Positions 33,585 through 41,765 of a DNA stretch of 62,574 nt are shown piece after piece. Position 1 is the first letter of the stretch; every line of letters starts with the position of its first letter. Below the pieces are notes generated by a model. That model was given only the letters and a program-made list of their open reading frames with translations, was not told the DNA's origin and made no database searches. Source of the DNA: Chthonomonas sp. UBA2017 (GTDB lineage Bacteria > Armatimonadota > Fimbriimonadia > Fimbriimonadales > Fimbriimonadaceae); the NCBI GenBank assembly GCA_002335425.1, contig DDCB01000004.1:1-62574 (forward strand), read 5' to 3'. The position numbers and the translations under genes are program-made.

Positions 33585-35021
33585 TCAGAACTTTTGCCAG
33601 AGGAACTGATTGGTCACTTCGTGATGGAACAATATCTCGGCTGTCTTGACGATCGACCCATAGCTCAGCGGGCATCGGTCCGCGGCTGCGCGCTTGCGTT
33701 CGGCAAACTTTTCTTGAACATCCGCCCCTAAGATCTCGCGGACAAAGTCGCTTGAAACAAAGTGGTGAATGGCATCATACATATTGCTCGGGAGATACTC
33801 GGTTCGTGTCTTGCGCTCGTCCGATGTCATCTGAGTTTTGGGGCCTTCTAAACCGGTCCTTAACAACGTATAGAAGGTCAGATATGGGTTGGCATCCGGA
33901 GCCACCGTGCGGACCTCCATTCGGGCCGAATTCTTATTTCCTAAGGGGATCCGAACCATCGAGGTTCGGTCGACCGCCGAAGACTTGATTTGATTCGGAG
34001 CTTCGAAATGAGGGTCAAGCCGTCGATAGGCGTTCACGCTCGAATTATAGATCAGACAGAAGTCGTTCGCTGATGACAAGATTCGGTCGGTAAAGTCCCA
34101 GCCCGTCGCGCTCAGTTTTTCGACCCCGTTCTCATCCCAAAAGAGGTTGACACCGTTCTCACTGATCGAGATATTGGTGTGCATTCCGCTGCCATTGATT
34201 CCCATAATCGGCTTCGGCAGGAAGCTCGCGGTCATCCCCATATTCGCGGCCACCTGGCGACTGGTCAGCTTATAGAGTTGAACCTGATCTGCGGCGACGA
34301 GGGCCTCGGTATAACTGTAATTGAGTTCAAATTGGCTGGGAGCGACTTCGGGGTGATCTTTTTCATTTTCAAAGGCCATCGCGCGTTGCGCTTCGGCCAA
34401 AGTGTCGATAAAGACTTTGAGAACATCGCGCGGCAATGAGTGATAGTAACCGCCGCCATCCGCGAGCTCAAATCCTTCTCGTGAATTATAGTTTTGTTCG
34501 GCCTGGAGTCCCTTAAACAAAAACCCTTCGCACTCCACGGCAATGTTCGCCACTCGACCTTGTCGAGCAAGCGCCTGACTGTAGTCTTTTAATTTAGCGC
34601 GAAAGTCGCTCGGATAGCTCGCGCCATCGCGGTCACGAACTAAGCCAAAAGCGATCACTTTTCCTGGACCAAAAACGTCGCTCGGCAACCATCGAAAACT
34701 CGCCCAGTCCACCTCTAAGCGAAGGTCGGATTCCATGACCTGGCTGAACCCTCGTACGGACGATCCGTCAAACGTCAAGTTGTCATAATTGCGCAACAAG
34801 AACTTCTTGTCGTAGTCGAGCATATGAAGCCGACCTTCGATGTCGGTGAAGCAGACGGTCACTGCTTTGACGGTCAGTTCATCTCGGAGCCATTTGAGAT
34901 AGAATTCGCGAACGCTTTCGTCCGATTCGCCCGCAAGTTGACGACCTTTGGCCTGGAGATTCATCTCTTCAAGGCGGTCATACGACAGGGCAAAGAACGA
35001 CTTCAATGGAGATTCAGGCAT
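33585..35021 (-). CDS. glnA: Glutamine synthetase, type I
   Basis: A 478-residue glutamine synthetase, making glutamine from glutamate, ammonia and ATP. Visible motifs are FDGSSVRGF near residue 90, ECEGFLFKG and the FELNYSYTEAL metal site, KPIMGINGSGMHTNISI for ATP and NKNSARMEVR for the glutamate site. The C-terminus shows no obvious adenylylation tyrosine motif, so control is probably not by GlnE-type modification. Near the start, TAATAT lies 9 bases before ATG and an inverted repeat overlaps the promoter. Confidence 0.92.
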   Translation of the reverse strand: MPESPLKSFFALSYDRLEEMNLQAKGRQLAGESDESVREFYLKWLRDELTVKAVTVCFTDIEGRLHMLDYDKKFLLRNYDNLTFDGSSVRGFSQVMESDLRLEVDWASFRWLPSDVFGPGKVIAFGLVRDRDGASYPSDFRAKLKDYSQALARQGRVANIAVECEGFLFKGLQAEQNYNSREGFELADGGGYYHSLPRDVLKVFIDTLAEAQRAMAFENEKDHPEVAPSQFELNYSYTEALVAADQVQLYKLTSRQVAANMGMTASFLPKPIMGINGSGMHTNISISENGVNLFWDENGVEKLSATGWDFTDRILSSANDFCLIYNSSVNAYRRLDPHFEAPNQIKSSAVDRTSMVRIPLGNKNSARMEVRTVAPDANPYLTFYTLLRTGLEGPKTQMTSDERKTRTEYLPSNMYDAIHHFVSSDFVREILGADVQEKFAERKRAAADRCPLSYGSIVKTAEILFHHEVTNQFLWQKF

Positions 35022-35030
35022 GGCGAACAG

Positions 35031-35058
35031 ATATTACCCGCCCCCAAGGGAGGCGGGT
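35031..35058 (-). promoter_or_regulatory. glnA promoter with overlapping inverted repeat
   Basis: On the minus strand TAATAT (35031-35036) lies 9 bases before the glnA ATG at 35021. The inverted repeat ACCCGCC (35036-35042) and GGCGGGT (35052-35058) overlaps this region and could be a repressor site, or a weak terminator for the upstream DinB-like gene; there is no T run. Confidence 0.4.
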
Positions 35059-35067
35059 CGTCGACCT

Positions 35068-35562
35068 TTAGGCGTCGAACCAGTGCATCTGCTGGTCGCC
35101 GTGCAAGCACTGGAGGAAATTCAGCTGTCCATCGTGATAAAGGATGTGGTTGACCGCCAGGTTCGCGAGCTGATAGCCGGTGAACTCCTCTCCCCACGGC
35201 ATCGGAAACTTTGCGGTCATCTGCTCCGCGGGCACCGAGGCGATGGTTTCTGCGAGTTGTTGGCCGGCGGACTTCATGGCGAGAATGCCATCTTCCTTCT
35301 TGACGAGATCTCGCGATCTTTGCTGGTTTTGTTCCTCGCTGGGACGCTCGGGAGTTTCACCTTGTAACATCGCTGCGACTTGCAGACACATGCCACTCAC
35401 TTCTGCGGTTATGTCGCACGCGCTTCGGGTGTTGGCCTGGTAAGGCGTCTCATATTGGCTTTGGGATAAGGCTTCAAGATCTTTGACAAACATGTGCGTT
35501 AGACGATGAGCCCAAGCCGAGAGTTCGGATTGCGGATTGAGGGGAGTTGAGAGGCTGCTCAT
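35068..35562 (-). CDS. DinB-like four-helix protein
   Basis: A 164-residue helical protein resembling the DinB superfamily: an early RLTHMFVKDLEALSQSQYE segment, a central ITAEVSGMCLQVAAMLQGE, and LANLAVNHILYHDGQLNFLQ with paired histidines near the end. The metal triad is less clear than in the other DinB protein because the central histidine is missing, so it may not bind metal the same way. Function is unknown. It lies 46 bases upstream of glnA on the same strand. Confidence 0.7.
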   Translation of the reverse strand: MSSLSTPLNPQSELSAWAHRLTHMFVKDLEALSQSQYETPYQANTRSACDITAEVSGMCLQVAAMLQGETPERPSEEQNQQRSRDLVKKEDGILAMKSAGQQLAETIASVPAEQMTAKFPMPWGEEFTGYQLANLAVNHILYHDGQLNFLQCLHGDQQMHWFDA

Positions 35563-35571
35563 GGGGCTTTC

Positions 35572-36105
35572 TTAGACTCCAGCTAGGAACGTTTCCGTCG
35601 AGGGCGTTCGCTTGAGATTCAGAGTATGGACATAAGTCTCTTCGCCCGACGGTTTGACATTGTAAAGGGCTGAGTCCATTTCATCCTTGTTGATAAAGGT
35701 GAGGCGATTGCGATATTGATTGAGATCACCTGAGAGTCCCTTAAAGTTGATCTCAAGGTTGCGGTCTTTCACTTTGCATTCCCCGAAGTAGATCGTGTCG
35801 TTGTTGTGTAAGTCAATATAGTAAACTGTGCGCGTTGCGGGATCCAACCCCATCCGGGCGAAGATGTTCATCGCGGGCTTCTTCGGGTCGCCGACCGTCC
35901 CGCGAGCTTCGACTCCGGTTCCGTCGGAAAAGAGGGTGTAGCGAATCTCGACCGGCATATTGTTGCCGACAGTGCCTTTCCAGACACCTCCTGCGAGCTT
36001 CTTGATTTCGATCAAGGCGGCCGGTTCGGGGGGCGTTGCCGGAACTATCGGCGCGGCGGGTGGGTCCAGTGGGTTCATGACAAGCGCAGCAAGAAAGAGA
36101 ATCAT
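35572..36105 (-). CDS. Secreted beta-barrel-like protein
   Basis: About 177 residues with a short uncharged signal (MILFLAALVMNPLDPPAAP). The rest is beta-rich: AGGVWKGTVGNNMPVEIRYT, FSDGTGVEARGTVG and YYIDLHNNDTIYFGECKV, similar to lipocalin-like domains found in DUF1579 and DUF2147-type proteins, though I cannot assign it. GGAG lies 5 bases before ATG 36105, which makes that the best start. Divergent from the CBM9-like gene. Confidence 0.7.
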   Translation of the reverse strand: MILFLAALVMNPLDPPAAPIVPATPPEPAALIEIKKLAGGVWKGTVGNNMPVEIRYTLFSDGTGVEARGTVGDPKKPAMNIFARMGLDPATRTVYYIDLHNNDTIYFGECKVKDRNLEINFKGLSGDLNQYRNRLTFINKDEMDSALYNVKPSGEETYVHTLNLKRTPSTETFLAGV

Positions 36106-36132
36106 CAGAACTCCATTCTGGGCCAAAGGGAT

Positions 36133-36867
36133 ATGATTCATGCAACCCAGATGCCTAAATTCTATCTTTGCCCGTGGGTCCCGGGCGATCTGCAACCCGG
36201 AGCGATGGCCGATCCGGCCTGGCTTCTGGCGAGCTGGACCGACGACTTTGTGGACATTCAAGGCGAAATTCTCCCGGCCCCGCGATTCCGCACCCGTGCC
36301 AAGATGGTTTGGACCTCGACTCATTTCTGGGTGGGTGCTTTTTTGGAGGAGCCCTGCCTTTGGGCGACCTTGACCGAGCACGACTCCGTGATCTTTCAAG
36401 ACCACGACTTTGAGGTCTTTATCGACCCCGACGGCGACGCTCTGAACTATTTTGAGTTCGAAGTCAATGCGCTGGGGACGACGTGGGATCTCTTTCTGGC
36501 AAAGCCTTACCGTGACGGGGGGTCGGCCGATAATAGCTGGGAGTCAAACGCGCGAGTCCACGTCACTTTGGAAGGGACGCTCAATGACCCTTCCGACGTA
36601 GATCGCGGCTGGTGGGTGGAGATCGGTTTTCCTTGGACTTGTTTTGCGGAGCGGAGCACGTGCGTTTGCCCGCCGCGTCCAGGCGATGTCTGGAAAGTCA
36701 ACTTCAGCCGGGTCCAATGGCAGGTGGACATCGTCGACGGAAAGATTCTCAAGCGTCCAGGCCTACCCGAAGACAACTGGGTTTGGAGCCCCCAAGGGAT
36801 CATCGACATGCACCAGCCGGAGCAATGGGGCGAGGTCATGTTCGTGGCCGGGCCCGTCGCCGGGTAA
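36133..36867 (+). CDS. CBM9-like carbohydrate-binding protein
   Basis: A 244-residue protein almost entirely made of a CBM9-like (family 9 carbohydrate-binding) domain. Typical segments are TRAKMVWTSTHFWVGAFLEE, HDFEVFIDPDGDALNYFEFE and VNFSRVQWQ, ending in PEQWGEVMF. No signal peptide is seen, so it may be cytoplasmic. CBM9 domains bind chain ends of sugars, but this isolated form is of unknown role. Another ATG at 36151 is possible. Its TAA stop is part of the putative purM -10 box. Confidence 0.82.
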   Translation: MIHATQMPKFYLCPWVPGDLQPGAMADPAWLLASWTDDFVDIQGEILPAPRFRTRAKMVWTSTHFWVGAFLEEPCLWATLTEHDSVIFQDHDFEVFIDPDGDALNYFEFEVNALGTTWDLFLAKPYRDGGSADNSWESNARVHVTLEGTLNDPSDVDRGWWVEIGFPWTCFAERSTCVCPPRPGDVWKVNFSRVQWQVDIVDGKILKRPGLPEDNWVWSPQGIIDMHQPEQWGEVMFVAGPVAG

Positions 36868-36876
36868 AGTCCCCCC
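36865..36876 (+). promoter_or_regulatory. Putative leaderless -10 box of purM
   Basis: TAAAGT (36865-36870), which includes the stop codon of the CBM9-like gene, is followed by six Cs and then the purM ATG at 36877. There is no ribosome site, so purM may be transcribed without a leader from inside the upstream stop. Confidence 0.4.
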
Positions 36877-37917
36877 ATGGCTGAAACGGGAATGACCTAC
36901 TCAGCGGCGGGAGTCAATATTGATGAAGCCGAGCGTGCCTTGGGAGCGGTAATTCCAGCGATCCGAGCGACCTATGGACCTCGGGTGATCGGCGGGATCG
37001 GTGGATTCGGCGGTCTTTTTCAGGCTCAATTTGACGGCATGGAGCGCCCCATCCTTGTGTCGAGTATCGATGGTGTTGGGACCAAAACCAAAGTCGCGGC
37101 GATGCTGGGGGACTTCCGATCGCTCGGCACCGACATCGTTCACCACTGCGCGAACGACATCCTCTGTCAGGGCGCAGCCCCGCTCTTTTTTATGGACTAC
37201 TTTGGGTGCAGCAAGCTGGAGTCCGACGCTCTGATGGGAGTGATTCAGTCGGCAGCGACCGCGTGTGGCGAGCTCGACTGCGCGCTCATCGGGGGCGAGA
37301 CTGCGGAGATGCCCGGCGTTTATCACGACGGTGAAGTGGATGTCGTCGGGGCGATGGTCGGGGTGGTCGATGAGGCTCATCGGCTGCCGCGAGGCAAGAT
37401 GCAGGCAGGCGATGTGGTGATCGGCCTGGCCTCGAATGGACTGCATACGAACGGCTATTCTCTGGCTCGCCGGGCTTTGTTCGAAGCAGGCTCCTTGAGT
37501 GTCCACGATCCGGTGCCTGGCCTCGGGACCACCCTCGGCGAGGAGCTGCTTCGTCCGCATAAGTCGTACTTCGCCTCGGTTCATCCGCTGATCCTGGAGG
37601 GCGTCGCCATCAAGGCGGTCGCCCACATCACAGGCGGGGGGCTGGGTGGCAACATGGTGAGAGTGATGCCGTCAGACGTCCAAGCGGTTCTTGACCGTCG
37701 GACCTGGACCCCATTGCCCATTTTTAACCTCATCCAAGAAGCCGGCAACGTCGCTGAGCAAGAGATGTTCCGAGTCTTCAACATGGGCATCGGAATGGTG
37801 CTGATCGTGGACCGCGATTTTGCCCCGGCAATCGTTCAGCGCCTGAGTCAGGCGGGGGAAATGGCCGGGATCATTGGAGAAATCCAGCGCGGGAGCCAAG
37901 ACGTCCAGATTGTCTAA
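36877..37917 (+). CDS. purM: Phosphoribosylformylglycinamidine cyclo-ligase
   Basis: Full-length 346-residue PurM (AIR synthetase), which closes the imidazole ring in purine synthesis using ATP. Conserved blocks are SSIDGVGTKTKVA, HHCANDILCQGAAPLFFMDY, CALIGGETAEMPGVY and AHITGGGLGGNMVRVMP. It stands apart from other pur genes here. The start matches the family's usual N-terminus. Nothing is unusual except the possibly leaderless transcription. Confidence 0.96.
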   Translation: MAETGMTYSAAGVNIDEAERALGAVIPAIRATYGPRVIGGIGGFGGLFQAQFDGMERPILVSSIDGVGTKTKVAAMLGDFRSLGTDIVHHCANDILCQGAAPLFFMDYFGCSKLESDALMGVIQSAATACGELDCALIGGETAEMPGVYHDGEVDVVGAMVGVVDEAHRLPRGKMQAGDVVIGLASNGLHTNGYSLARRALFEAGSLSVHDPVPGLGTTLGEELLRPHKSYFASVHPLILEGVAIKAVAHITGGGLGGNMVRVMPSDVQAVLDRRTWTPLPIFNLIQEAGNVAEQEMFRVFNMGIGMVLIVDRDFAPAIVQRLSQAGEMAGIIGEIQRGSQDVQIV

Positions 37918-37927
37918 TCTCGCCGAA

Positions 37928-38770
37928 TCAGGGAGTCGGTGATTTCCAAACCGGGGTTCGACGTCGAACTTCGAGAAGGGTTTTCAGTTCGCGCTGAGTC
38001 TTTTCTTGGGTCTTCAGGTCGATGACCTCGGACCCGGCAGTGGCCGAAATCGACATTTCGCCCAAAGATCCGACCTTGCGGTCAAAGTGCACGACCCCTG
38101 AGCCTCGTACTTCGGTCTTGACGCGGCGGATCGCCTCTGCTTCGGTAGCCACAACCTCGACGGACTCATTTTCGAGCACCGTATAGTCTTGTCGAACCAC
38201 GACCGCGAGTCGAACCGTCGCGTCTGTGATCTGATCGGGGGTCGAGGTGTAGACCACAGGCGATGACCCGAACGCCTTGGTGAACTCAAAGGCGCGATTT
38301 AGTTCAATGCCTGCTTCTGGGAACTCGATCGGAAGGTACGTGATGTCGGGGAAGCGCTTGCTGTCGAGGCCCGGCAGCTTAACGGGAAGGACTTTGTCCG
38401 GAGCGTCCGTCGTCCGGACTTTGCCAAAGGGCGTCATCGTGACCGTCGTCTTCGGAAAGAACTCGACAACATTGTCTAGGGTCAGGGGCAAATTCACCCC
38501 GTTGAAGGTGATGTTGACAGACCGAAGCTCACTGCTGGCACGCAGAGTCCCGTCCGACTCCGGCGCGCCGACCACGCGAAGGTCCATTTTGACTTCCACC
38601 ACCCCTTGCTGACCGCCCAAGATCGGGATGAACCCCTCGAATCGCACCCGGACGTCGTAATCCATGGGCGTCTCGGGTCGAAAAGCGTACGTGATGGGGA
38701 GCGTCGAGAGAGCTGCCAGAAGCAACGACATGCGCAGAAGACTACCTGTCCGACGGCGTCGAAGGGGCAT
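37928..38770 (-). CDS. Secreted protein of unknown function
   Basis: A 280-residue protein with an arginine-rich start and signal (MPLRRRRTGSLLRMSLLLAA, cleaved near TYAF). The mature part is beta-rich with two similar halves (YDVRVRFEGFIPILGGQQG and later VVHFDRKVGSLGEMSI), resembling DUF6263-like secreted proteins; the family assignment is tentative. No catalytic residues stand out. It is divergent from the protein kinase gene and convergent with purM. Confidence 0.7.
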   Translation of the reverse strand: MPLRRRRTGSLLRMSLLLAALSTLPITYAFRPETPMDYDVRVRFEGFIPILGGQQGVVEVKMDLRVVGAPESDGTLRASSELRSVNITFNGVNLPLTLDNVVEFFPKTTVTMTPFGKVRTTDAPDKVLPVKLPGLDSKRFPDITYLPIEFPEAGIELNRAFEFTKAFGSSPVVYTSTPDQITDATVRLAVVVRQDYTVLENESVEVVATEAEAIRRVKTEVRGSGVVHFDRKVGSLGEMSISATAGSEVIDLKTQEKTQRELKTLLEVRRRTPVWKSPTP

Positions 38771-38781
38771 AATGAGGGAGC

Positions 38782-40962
38782 ATGAGCCCGCGCGTCCCGC
38801 CTTTGCCCGAGGGAACTGTCCTCGAGGAGCGGTACGAGATTCTGCGTCCGCTGGGGTCAGGGGGCTTCGGCATCACCTATTTGGCGCGAGACCTGGAGCG
38901 TCGCGATGAATGTGTGCTCAAGGAGCTCGCTCCGGCAGGAGTTCGCCGCGATGAGTCGGGGCGACTCGATCTAAATGCCCTCGGTCCGGCTCAAGCTCAG
39001 CGACTCCGACAACAGTTCTTTCAAGAAGCCAAGACGCTGCGCCGCTCGGTCGTCCGGGGCATCCTTCCTTGGCGTGACCATTTTGAGGCCTTTCACACAG
39101 CCTACTTGGTGGTCGATTACCTGCCAGGGGCACTGGATTTGGGCCGAGTCCTGCAGGCAGAGGGACCCATCGATCCCCAAGGGGTTCTTGACATTGTGTT
39201 TGCCTTGTTGGACACCCTGGAGGCCCTGCACAGCCGGGGCATCCTGCACCGCGACATCAAGCCCAGCAATATCCTTTTAAGCCCCAAAGGTGAGGTCTAT
39301 CTGATCGACTTCGGCTCCGCCCGGGAGTGGCATGCGGGCGCCCACATGACCCACACCGTCCAGTTCACTCCTGGCTTTGCTCCGCTTGAGCAGTTGAGCG
39401 AGCGGGGCAAGCGCGGCCCGGCGACGGACGTGTACGCGCTCTGCGCCACGGCCTATGCGCTCTTAACCGGGTTCGCGCCCCCTTCGAGTCAAGAACGCGC
39501 TGGGGGGACGGAGTTGATGGGGCTGGCCGACCTGGTGCCCGAGCTTGATCCGGGGGTTGCCCGTGCGATCGAGCTGGGCCTGGCGCTTCGCTACGAAGAT
39601 CGTCCCCGAGACGTCGCCGAGATGCGGGCTCTGCTGTCGGCGGATGTCGGGTCCGAAGATCCGCCGAACCCGCTCGACCTTCTTGACGACAAGCGGCTCC
39701 AGCTCCAGAGACTCCGGCCGGGCAAGAGAGAATGTCCGGCCTGTTCGGGGGTCCTCGCCGAGCCGACCCCGCTTCGGCCAGGCGTTTGCCCCGTGTGCCG
39801 GGCGGGGTCTCTACGCACTCGATCTCTGAGCGAGAGGCGATGTGCCGCGTGCGGCGTCGGGGTGCTTCGCCGAGTCGAAAATCGCGGACCGCTCGCATTT
39901 TGTCCAGTCTGCAAGTCTGGGAGGCTGAAGCCGCGCGGCGTGCTCGCCAAAAAGAGGTGGGTCTGTGAGTCATGCCAGGAAGGATTTGCCCTCCAAGGGG
40001 CGGACGTGGTCCGGGAGCACACCGGCGAGCCTGCGACTTGGGCGGAGTGGCGGCGAGCCAGTGGGCGAGCCGAAGAGGTGTGGTGCTGTGATGCCTGTCC
40101 GGGGCAATTTGATGTGCTGGATGATGGTCGTTGGCGACTGTCTTCGGCGTCGGCCCGAGGTCACACCACGTTGTTCCCCGAGGAGTGGGCCCGGGTTGCG
40201 GCCGGGCTCGACCCAGACCAGGGCAACGCCGAATGTCCGTCTTGCGGCGCGGACTTCTTCTCGCATGAGGGTCGATTGACTTTGCTGGCGACTGCCGAGG
40301 ACCCGTATGGCTTCGCCCGACAATACCTGGGCCAAGCCCTCTCAAGCGAGGCGGTGGCCTGGGTCGGCGTGGGAAAGACCAGTGGCCATCCGGGGCTCCT
40401 GTGTGAGTCGTGTCATTCCGAATGGGATTGGAGCGGGCGTTCGCTCCAACTGGTGAGTTCGCCCCAAGGGCTCCTTCGGGCCCAAGGCGGGGAAGTTCTC
40501 AGCCTCGAAGATTGGCACCGATGCGCCCGAGGATTGCCCCTCGTGGGTGACGAGGCAAACTTGGACGCCGAGATCGAGGCCGCTCTTCGTCAGTCCTATC
40601 GCCAGGCGCAGCCGCTCGGGACGAGAGACTCCGATGACTGGATCTGGGAGGGGCCAGCCGAGCGCGTCGATTGGGACGGCGATGCTTGGCGAGTCGAGCT
40701 CAAGGGTCAGCTCAAAATCGGGGCAGGGACGATCCGGTGGGGGCGTGGGCTGCGTAAGTTCTCTATCGGAGTGCGAATGTTGGCGCGAGTGGAGTTGGAG
40801 GAAGATGTCTTGACCCTGGCGTTTCGCGACGGGACGGAGTTCAATCTGCTCATCGAGCCGATCACCCTAGAAGCTGGACTCCAGTCGGGACCCATGCGGA
40901 TCGAACTGACGGCCGAAGACTTGGTGGCTCGACTCCAGGCTGAGAAAGAACTCTTAGGCTGA
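38782..40962 (+). CDS. Ser/Thr protein kinase with multiple zinc-ribbon modules
   Basis: A 726-residue protein. Residues 15-280 form a Hanks-type kinase: GSGGFGITYLAR is the glycine loop, CVLKEL has the ATP-binding lysine, HRDIKPSN the catalytic loop and DFGSARE the metal loop. The region 310-600 holds eight CxxC pairs (CPAC, CPVC, CAAC, CPVC, CESC, CDAC, CPSC, CESC), which suggests several rubredoxin-like zinc ribbons. The last 110 residues lack cysteine and are beta-rich. No membrane helix is seen, so it is probably cytoplasmic. The combination is unusual; its targets are unknown. Confidence 0.9.
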   Translation: MSPRVPPLPEGTVLEERYEILRPLGSGGFGITYLARDLERRDECVLKELAPAGVRRDESGRLDLNALGPAQAQRLRQQFFQEAKTLRRSVVRGILPWRDHFEAFHTAYLVVDYLPGALDLGRVLQAEGPIDPQGVLDIVFALLDTLEALHSRGILHRDIKPSNILLSPKGEVYLIDFGSAREWHAGAHMTHTVQFTPGFAPLEQLSERGKRGPATDVYALCATAYALLTGFAPPSSQERAGGTELMGLADLVPELDPGVARAIELGLALRYEDRPRDVAEMRALLSADVGSEDPPNPLDLLDDKRLQLQRLRPGKRECPACSGVLAEPTPLRPGVCPVCRAGSLRTRSLSERRCAACGVGVLRRVENRGPLAFCPVCKSGRLKPRGVLAKKRWVCESCQEGFALQGADVVREHTGEPATWAEWRRASGRAEEVWCCDACPGQFDVLDDGRWRLSSASARGHTTLFPEEWARVAAGLDPDQGNAECPSCGADFFSHEGRLTLLATAEDPYGFARQYLGQALSSEAVAWVGVGKTSGHPGLLCESCHSEWDWSGRSLQLVSSPQGLLRAQGGEVLSLEDWHRCARGLPLVGDEANLDAEIEAALRQSYRQAQPLGTRDSDDWIWEGPAERVDWDGDAWRVELKGQLKIGAGTIRWGRGLRKFSIGVRMLARVELEEDVLTLAFRDGTEFNLLIEPITLEAGLQSGPMRIELTAEDLVARLQAEKELLG

Positions 40963-41301
40963 CTTTTCGTCCGCTTCGGGGGCGGGCGTGGGGGCTTCGT
41001 TGACCGGGTCCAGCGTTCGTCGCAGGGCGCCATAGAGCTTGATTCCCCGGCTCGCGATCAGCGACGAGATAATGCACATCACCAGGAGCATCAGGACCCG
41101 ATACAAAATCGCGATGCCCGATCGACCGGCGTCATTGATGTTGAGCGGCTTGCCGGGTTCGAGTCCGAGTGCCTGGTCAGGAGGAGTCGAAAAAAGGTTA
41201 TATGCCATCGCAAAGGTCAATCCCAAGAGCCCGATGCCGACCAAAAAGACAACCAGCCCCAAAAACGGACCAAAAAATTCGCGCTGTTCGTTACGAGACA
41301 A
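40954..41301 (-). CDS. Small two-helix membrane protein
   Basis: About 115 residues with two membrane helices, FGPFLGLVVFLVGIGLLGLT and ILYRVLMLLVMCIISSLIA, and a Pro/Glu-rich tail. No family is recognised. The start is TTG at 41301 with GAGG 6 bases upstream, overlapping the MOSC gene stop by 11 bases, so it is translationally coupled to MOSC. Its end overlaps the convergent kinase gene by 9 bases. Confidence 0.65.
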   Translation of the reverse strand: MSRNEQREFFGPFLGLVVFLVGIGLLGLTFAMAYNLFSTPPDQALGLEPGKPLNINDAGRSGIAILYRVLMLLVMCIISSLIASRGIKLYGALRRTLDPVNEAPTPAPEADEKSA

Positions 41302-41719
41302 CGGACACCTCGCTCCCAATTTCGATGACGCCCGAGGTCGAAACGCGGGCCAACATCCCTCGGCGACCTCGCGTCCGAGCCTTAAAGATTTCCGGGTCTT
41401 CACCGAGCCGGGCCGCCATCGAGCTGCACGGTTCGCAAGGACCTTCGAGGGTAAATTCAGCGGACCCGACGCGTAGGATCGTGTCTTTGGAAAGAGACTG
41501 AAGCTCGGGGAACTGGACGGTGATCTGCTCTCGCAGGGCCCCGGGCTCGATCCCGAGTTCTTCGAGTTCAGCCAAACCGATGAGGAGCGCTTGCCGAGTC
41601 CTTTTGCCATAGTGCGTGTCGCCCACGATCCCGTGATTTGCGTGCGCATCCAGCCGAGTCACCGGCACAACTTGATGGGGTTCAGGGTTCAGAAACAAGG
41701 CAACGACTTCACCAGGCAT
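41291..41719 (-). CDS. MOSC-domain protein
   Basis: A 142-residue stand-alone MOSC domain, the C-terminal domain of molybdenum cofactor sulfurases. DAHANHGIVGDTHYGKRTRQA and GPCEPCSSMAARLG match the family, the latter carrying the conserved cysteine. It may transfer sulfur to a metal cofactor. The partner enzyme is not visible. ATG at 41719 is chosen; the longer frame overlaps the glycosidase gene's end. Confidence 0.85.
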   Translation of the reverse strand: MPGEVVALFLNPEPHQVVPVTRLDAHANHGIVGDTHYGKRTRQALLIGLAELEELGIEPGALREQITVQFPELQSLSKDTILRVGSAEFTLEGPCEPCSSMAARLGEDPEIFKARTRGRRGMLARVSTSGVIEIGSEVSVVS

Positions 41720-41765
41720 GAGGATAGGTCGCCAGAGGATACCTAGCCGCCACTGAGGAATCCCT

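Noticed and set aside
39365..40345. 326-codon frame antisense to the kinase
   Set aside because: Pro/Arg-rich reverse complement of the CxxC region; no start site or domain.
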